Of a stretch of 39,969 bases of DNA, positions 39,677 through 39,969 are shown one piece after another; positions within the stretch are counted from its first letter, which is position 1, and each line of letters starts with the position of its first letter. Source of the stretch: Halorubrum lipolyticum DSM 21995 (lineage in GTDB: Archaea > Halobacteriota > Halobacteria > Halobacteriales > Haloferacaceae); the NCBI RefSeq assembly GCF_000337375.1, contig NZ_AOJG01000007.1:1-39969 (forward strand), in the 5' to 3' direction. Position numbers and translations under genes: made by a program. The notes under the pieces are model-generated. The model was not told the origin of the DNA, ran no database searches, and saw only the letters and a list, made by a program, of their open reading frames with translations.

Positions 39677-39969
39677 CGCTGCTGGTCCTTTATAAATAAC
39701 CTCCGCCTACTGCGACGATCGTTTATAAATGAACACGGCAGTGCGGTGGCGTCGCCGGCGCTACGCGCCGGCTGCAAGCGAGAGCTTCGCTCTCGCCCTG
39801 CGCGCCCCGGTGAGCGCCCCTTGGGCGCGAACCGCGAGGGACCGGAGGTCCCTCTGGCAGCCGCCGGCGACGACGGTGCGAGGGACGCGGTGAGCGCTCG
39901 GAGAGCGCGAACCGCGAGGCTGGGGAGGTGTGAGGCGCGGTGCTGTGCGGGGCGGGTGGGACTCAAAGG
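39677..39969. repeat. Hairpin array at the right edge (candidate structured RNA or intergenic repeat element)
   Basis: This 293-base stretch has no convincing gene. It holds two TTTATAAA boxes (39689-39696, 39722-39729) and then perfect hairpins: GCCGGCGC-TAC-GCGCCGGC (39754-39772), GCGAGAGC-TTC-GCTCTCGC (39778-39796), GCGCCC-CTT-GGGCGC (39814-39828), AGGGACC-GGA-GGTCCCT (39837-39853), GCGCTC-GGA-GAGCGC (39894-39908). The frames at 39809-39839 and 39889-39919 are copies that differ only in a 7-base centre and keep pairing. The outer stems CGGT/ACCG flank tandem GA·GA positions. The sequence continues beyond the window. Confidence 0.6.

Noticed and set aside
39754-39919. CRISPR array
   Set aside because: The repeats are self-complementary hairpins of different sequence, without constant repeat length or unique spacers, and no cas genes are present.
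39673-39966. 97-codon minus-strand reading frame at the right end
   Set aside because: Its sequence is dictated by GC-rich hairpins, has no recognisable domain, and runs back into the stop region of Lhr.
1-39969. tRNA, rRNA, insertion sequence or prophage genes
   Set aside because: I looked for T-loop and anticodon patterns, transposase motifs and terminal inverted repeats by eye and found none that held up. A covariance search would be decisive.

Overview
The window looks like a chromosomal segment of a haloarchaeon, most likely Halorubrum or a close relative. Base composition is very GC-rich. The proteins are strongly acidic (Asp/Glu-rich). Most genes have a TATA-like box 25-30 bases before the start codon and no Shine-Dalgarno sequence, which is the leaderless mRNA pattern of haloarchaea. 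The gene content is also typical: archaeal 3-dehydroquinate synthase II and ADH synthase in place of the standard early shikimate enzymes, UbaA with ubiquitin-like modifiers, twin-arginine export, and an Lhr helicase. The first 27 bases contain a Nextera transposon mosaic end, so the left edge is a library artefact.

Layout. 1-8 kb: the 3' part of menD; a BsuPI-domain protein; a DUF2797 protein; a small haloarchaeal protein; pyrB-pyrI; a 30-residue membrane peptide; a TIM-barrel-like protein; threonine aldolase; an M32 carboxypeptidase. 8-11.2 kb: a more AT-rich accessory patch with a Tat-exported DUF5602-like protein, a five-helix membrane protein, and a divergent pair of a DUF7509-like protein and a winged-helix regulator. 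11.2-18.2 kb, mostly minus strand: aromatic amino acid synthesis (DHQ synthase II, ADH synthase, trpC-trpB-trpA), interrupted by a plus-strand HTTM membrane protein with internal repeats. trpC starts inside a perfect 16-base palindrome with a TGTACA core.

18.2-24.2 kb: a small hypothetical; an alkyltransferase-like protein without its cysteine; DUF302; then a sulfur/ubiquitin-like set of JAMM protease, VOC protein, UbaA/MoeB-type E1, a CysO-like ubiquitin-fold sulfur carrier ending Gly-Gly-Arg, a CysM-like cysteine synthase, TusA and a rhodanese. 24.4-27.2 kb: an AbrB-like mini-protein translationally coupled to a receiver-PAS-histidine kinase. 27.3-32.2 kb: a YeeE/YedE transporter divergent from a tight three-gene operon (Tat lipoprotein beta-propeller, Tat lipoprotein tandem rhodanese, cytoplasmic beta-propeller). 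32.3-39.7 kb: a mycothione-reductase-like disulfide reductase, a helical-repeat membrane protein with CGNCG repeats, a 23-codon Tat-leader-like mini-ORF, a DsrE-like protein, a P-loop kinase paralogue lacking the Walker A lysine, and Lhr. The window ends in a dense array of hairpins with compensatory base changes.

The main theme is sulfur traffic. From 19.9 to 36.1 kb there are an E1, a CysO-like carrier, a JAMM protease and a cysteine synthase, resembling the mycobacterial Mec+/CysO/CysM route. Nearby are TusA, rhodaneses, a YeeE/YedE importer, a DsrE-like protein and a thiol-disulfide reductase. The cooperation between these genes is inferred from family membership and proximity; it is not shown by the sequence alone.
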